Of a stretch of DNA of 5,766 bases, positions 5,518 to 5,766 are shown one piece after another. The stretch spans positions 1 through 5,766 of the forward strand of contig CAZPEV010000190.1 in NCBI GenBank assembly GCA_964585635.1, given 5' to 3'. The notes beneath the pieces are model-generated. The model had not been told where the DNA came from, did not search any database, and worked only from the letters and a program-made list of their open reading frames with translations. The number at the start of each line of letters is the position of its first letter. Position 1 is the first letter of the stretch. A program made the translations under genes and the position numbers. This stretch comes from CAZPEV01 sp964585635 (GTDB taxonomy: Bacteria; Zixibacteria; MSB-5A5; GN15; JAAZOE01).

Positions 5518-5766
5518 GCCTGGGCGAATCCTTCAGCCAGCCGGCTGTAAATCTGTTCAATCGGGATGGAATGAACCCTGGTTTCCCCGATAATCGGCAT
5601 AAAGTTGGAGTCTCCCGTCCAGCGCGGGACGACGTGCATATGCAGGTGCCCGGGCACGCCGGCGCCGGCCGGTCGACCCAGATTCATGCCCAAGTTGAAG
5701 GCGCTCGGCTTCAGGGTCGCCTTCATGACCCTGACCGCCAGTTGACACAGCTTGATCAGCTCGATT
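5514..5766 (-). CDS. HIT-family protein (AP4A phosphorylase/hydrolase-like), 5' end outside the window
   Basis: The last 83 codons of a histidine-triad protein are present, with the frame open to the window edge, so the ATG at 5726 is internal. The triad HLHMHVV (H-x-H-x-H, 5634-5648) is intact. It is preceded by FNLGMNLGRPAGAG and followed by PRWTGDSNFMPIIGETRV. This pattern is typical of bacterial HIT proteins annotated as AP4A phosphorylase or nucleotide hydrolase, which act on dinucleoside polyphosphates or nucleoside phosphoramidates via a His nucleotidyl intermediate. Exact substrate cannot be told from the fragment. Its TGA (5516-5514) shares four bases with the start of the HTH/LeuC-like gene, so the two are in one operon transcribed leftward. 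Confidence 0.93.
   Translation of the reverse strand, partial: IELIKLCQLAVRVMKATLKPSAFNLGMNLGRPAGAGVPGHLHMHVVPRWTGDSNFMPIIGETRVHSIPIEQIYSRLAEGFAQA

Overview
The window is about 5.8 kb of bacterial DNA, GC-rich by eye. It contains five protein genes I accept, two of them cut by the window edges. No rRNA, tRNA, CRISPR or insertion sequence is visible. Large multi-domain regulators combining TPR repeats, a sigma-54-type AAA+ domain and HTH are common in Deltaproteobacteria, Zixibacteria and related FCB-type lineages. That is only a weak hint at taxonomy; nothing here fixes the phylum.

Left to right on the + strand: the 3' nine-tenths of panC (pantothenate synthetase) ends at 790. An unusually long non-coding stretch (791-1347) follows. 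It holds a good sigma-70-type promoter, a foldable segment, a perfect 12-bp palindrome and a second, weaker promoter. Next come a 68-residue exported acidic peptide gene (1348-1554, excellent ribosome binding site) and, 48 bp later, a 714-residue TPR/AAA+/Fis-HTH regulator (1603-3747). The AAA+ domain keeps the sigma-54-contacting GAFTGA loop and both arginine fingers, but has Asn in place of the Walker A Lys and the Walker B Asp. An exported small peptide beside a TPR regulator resembles peptide-sensing pairs (RRNPP type) of Gram-positive bacteria. Extending that idea to this pair is inference.

After a 156-bp convergent gap with two hairpins, the minus strand carries an operon read from the right edge. 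A HIT-family hydrolase/transferase (cut by the window end) overlaps by ATGA with a 537-residue protein. That protein joins two tandem HTH units (residues about 8-95) to a full-length LeuC/homoaconitase-like domain (about 124-537). The enzyme domain is clearly homologous along its whole length, but all three [4Fe-4S] cysteines and essentially every recognisable catalytic residue are replaced. It therefore looks like an enzyme converted into a DNA-binding regulator.

The most unusual content is this dead-aconitase/HTH fusion. Second is the exported-peptide plus TPR regulator pair, whose ATPase domain also looks disabled. Both regulators appear to reuse enzyme folds that have lost their catalytic residues.
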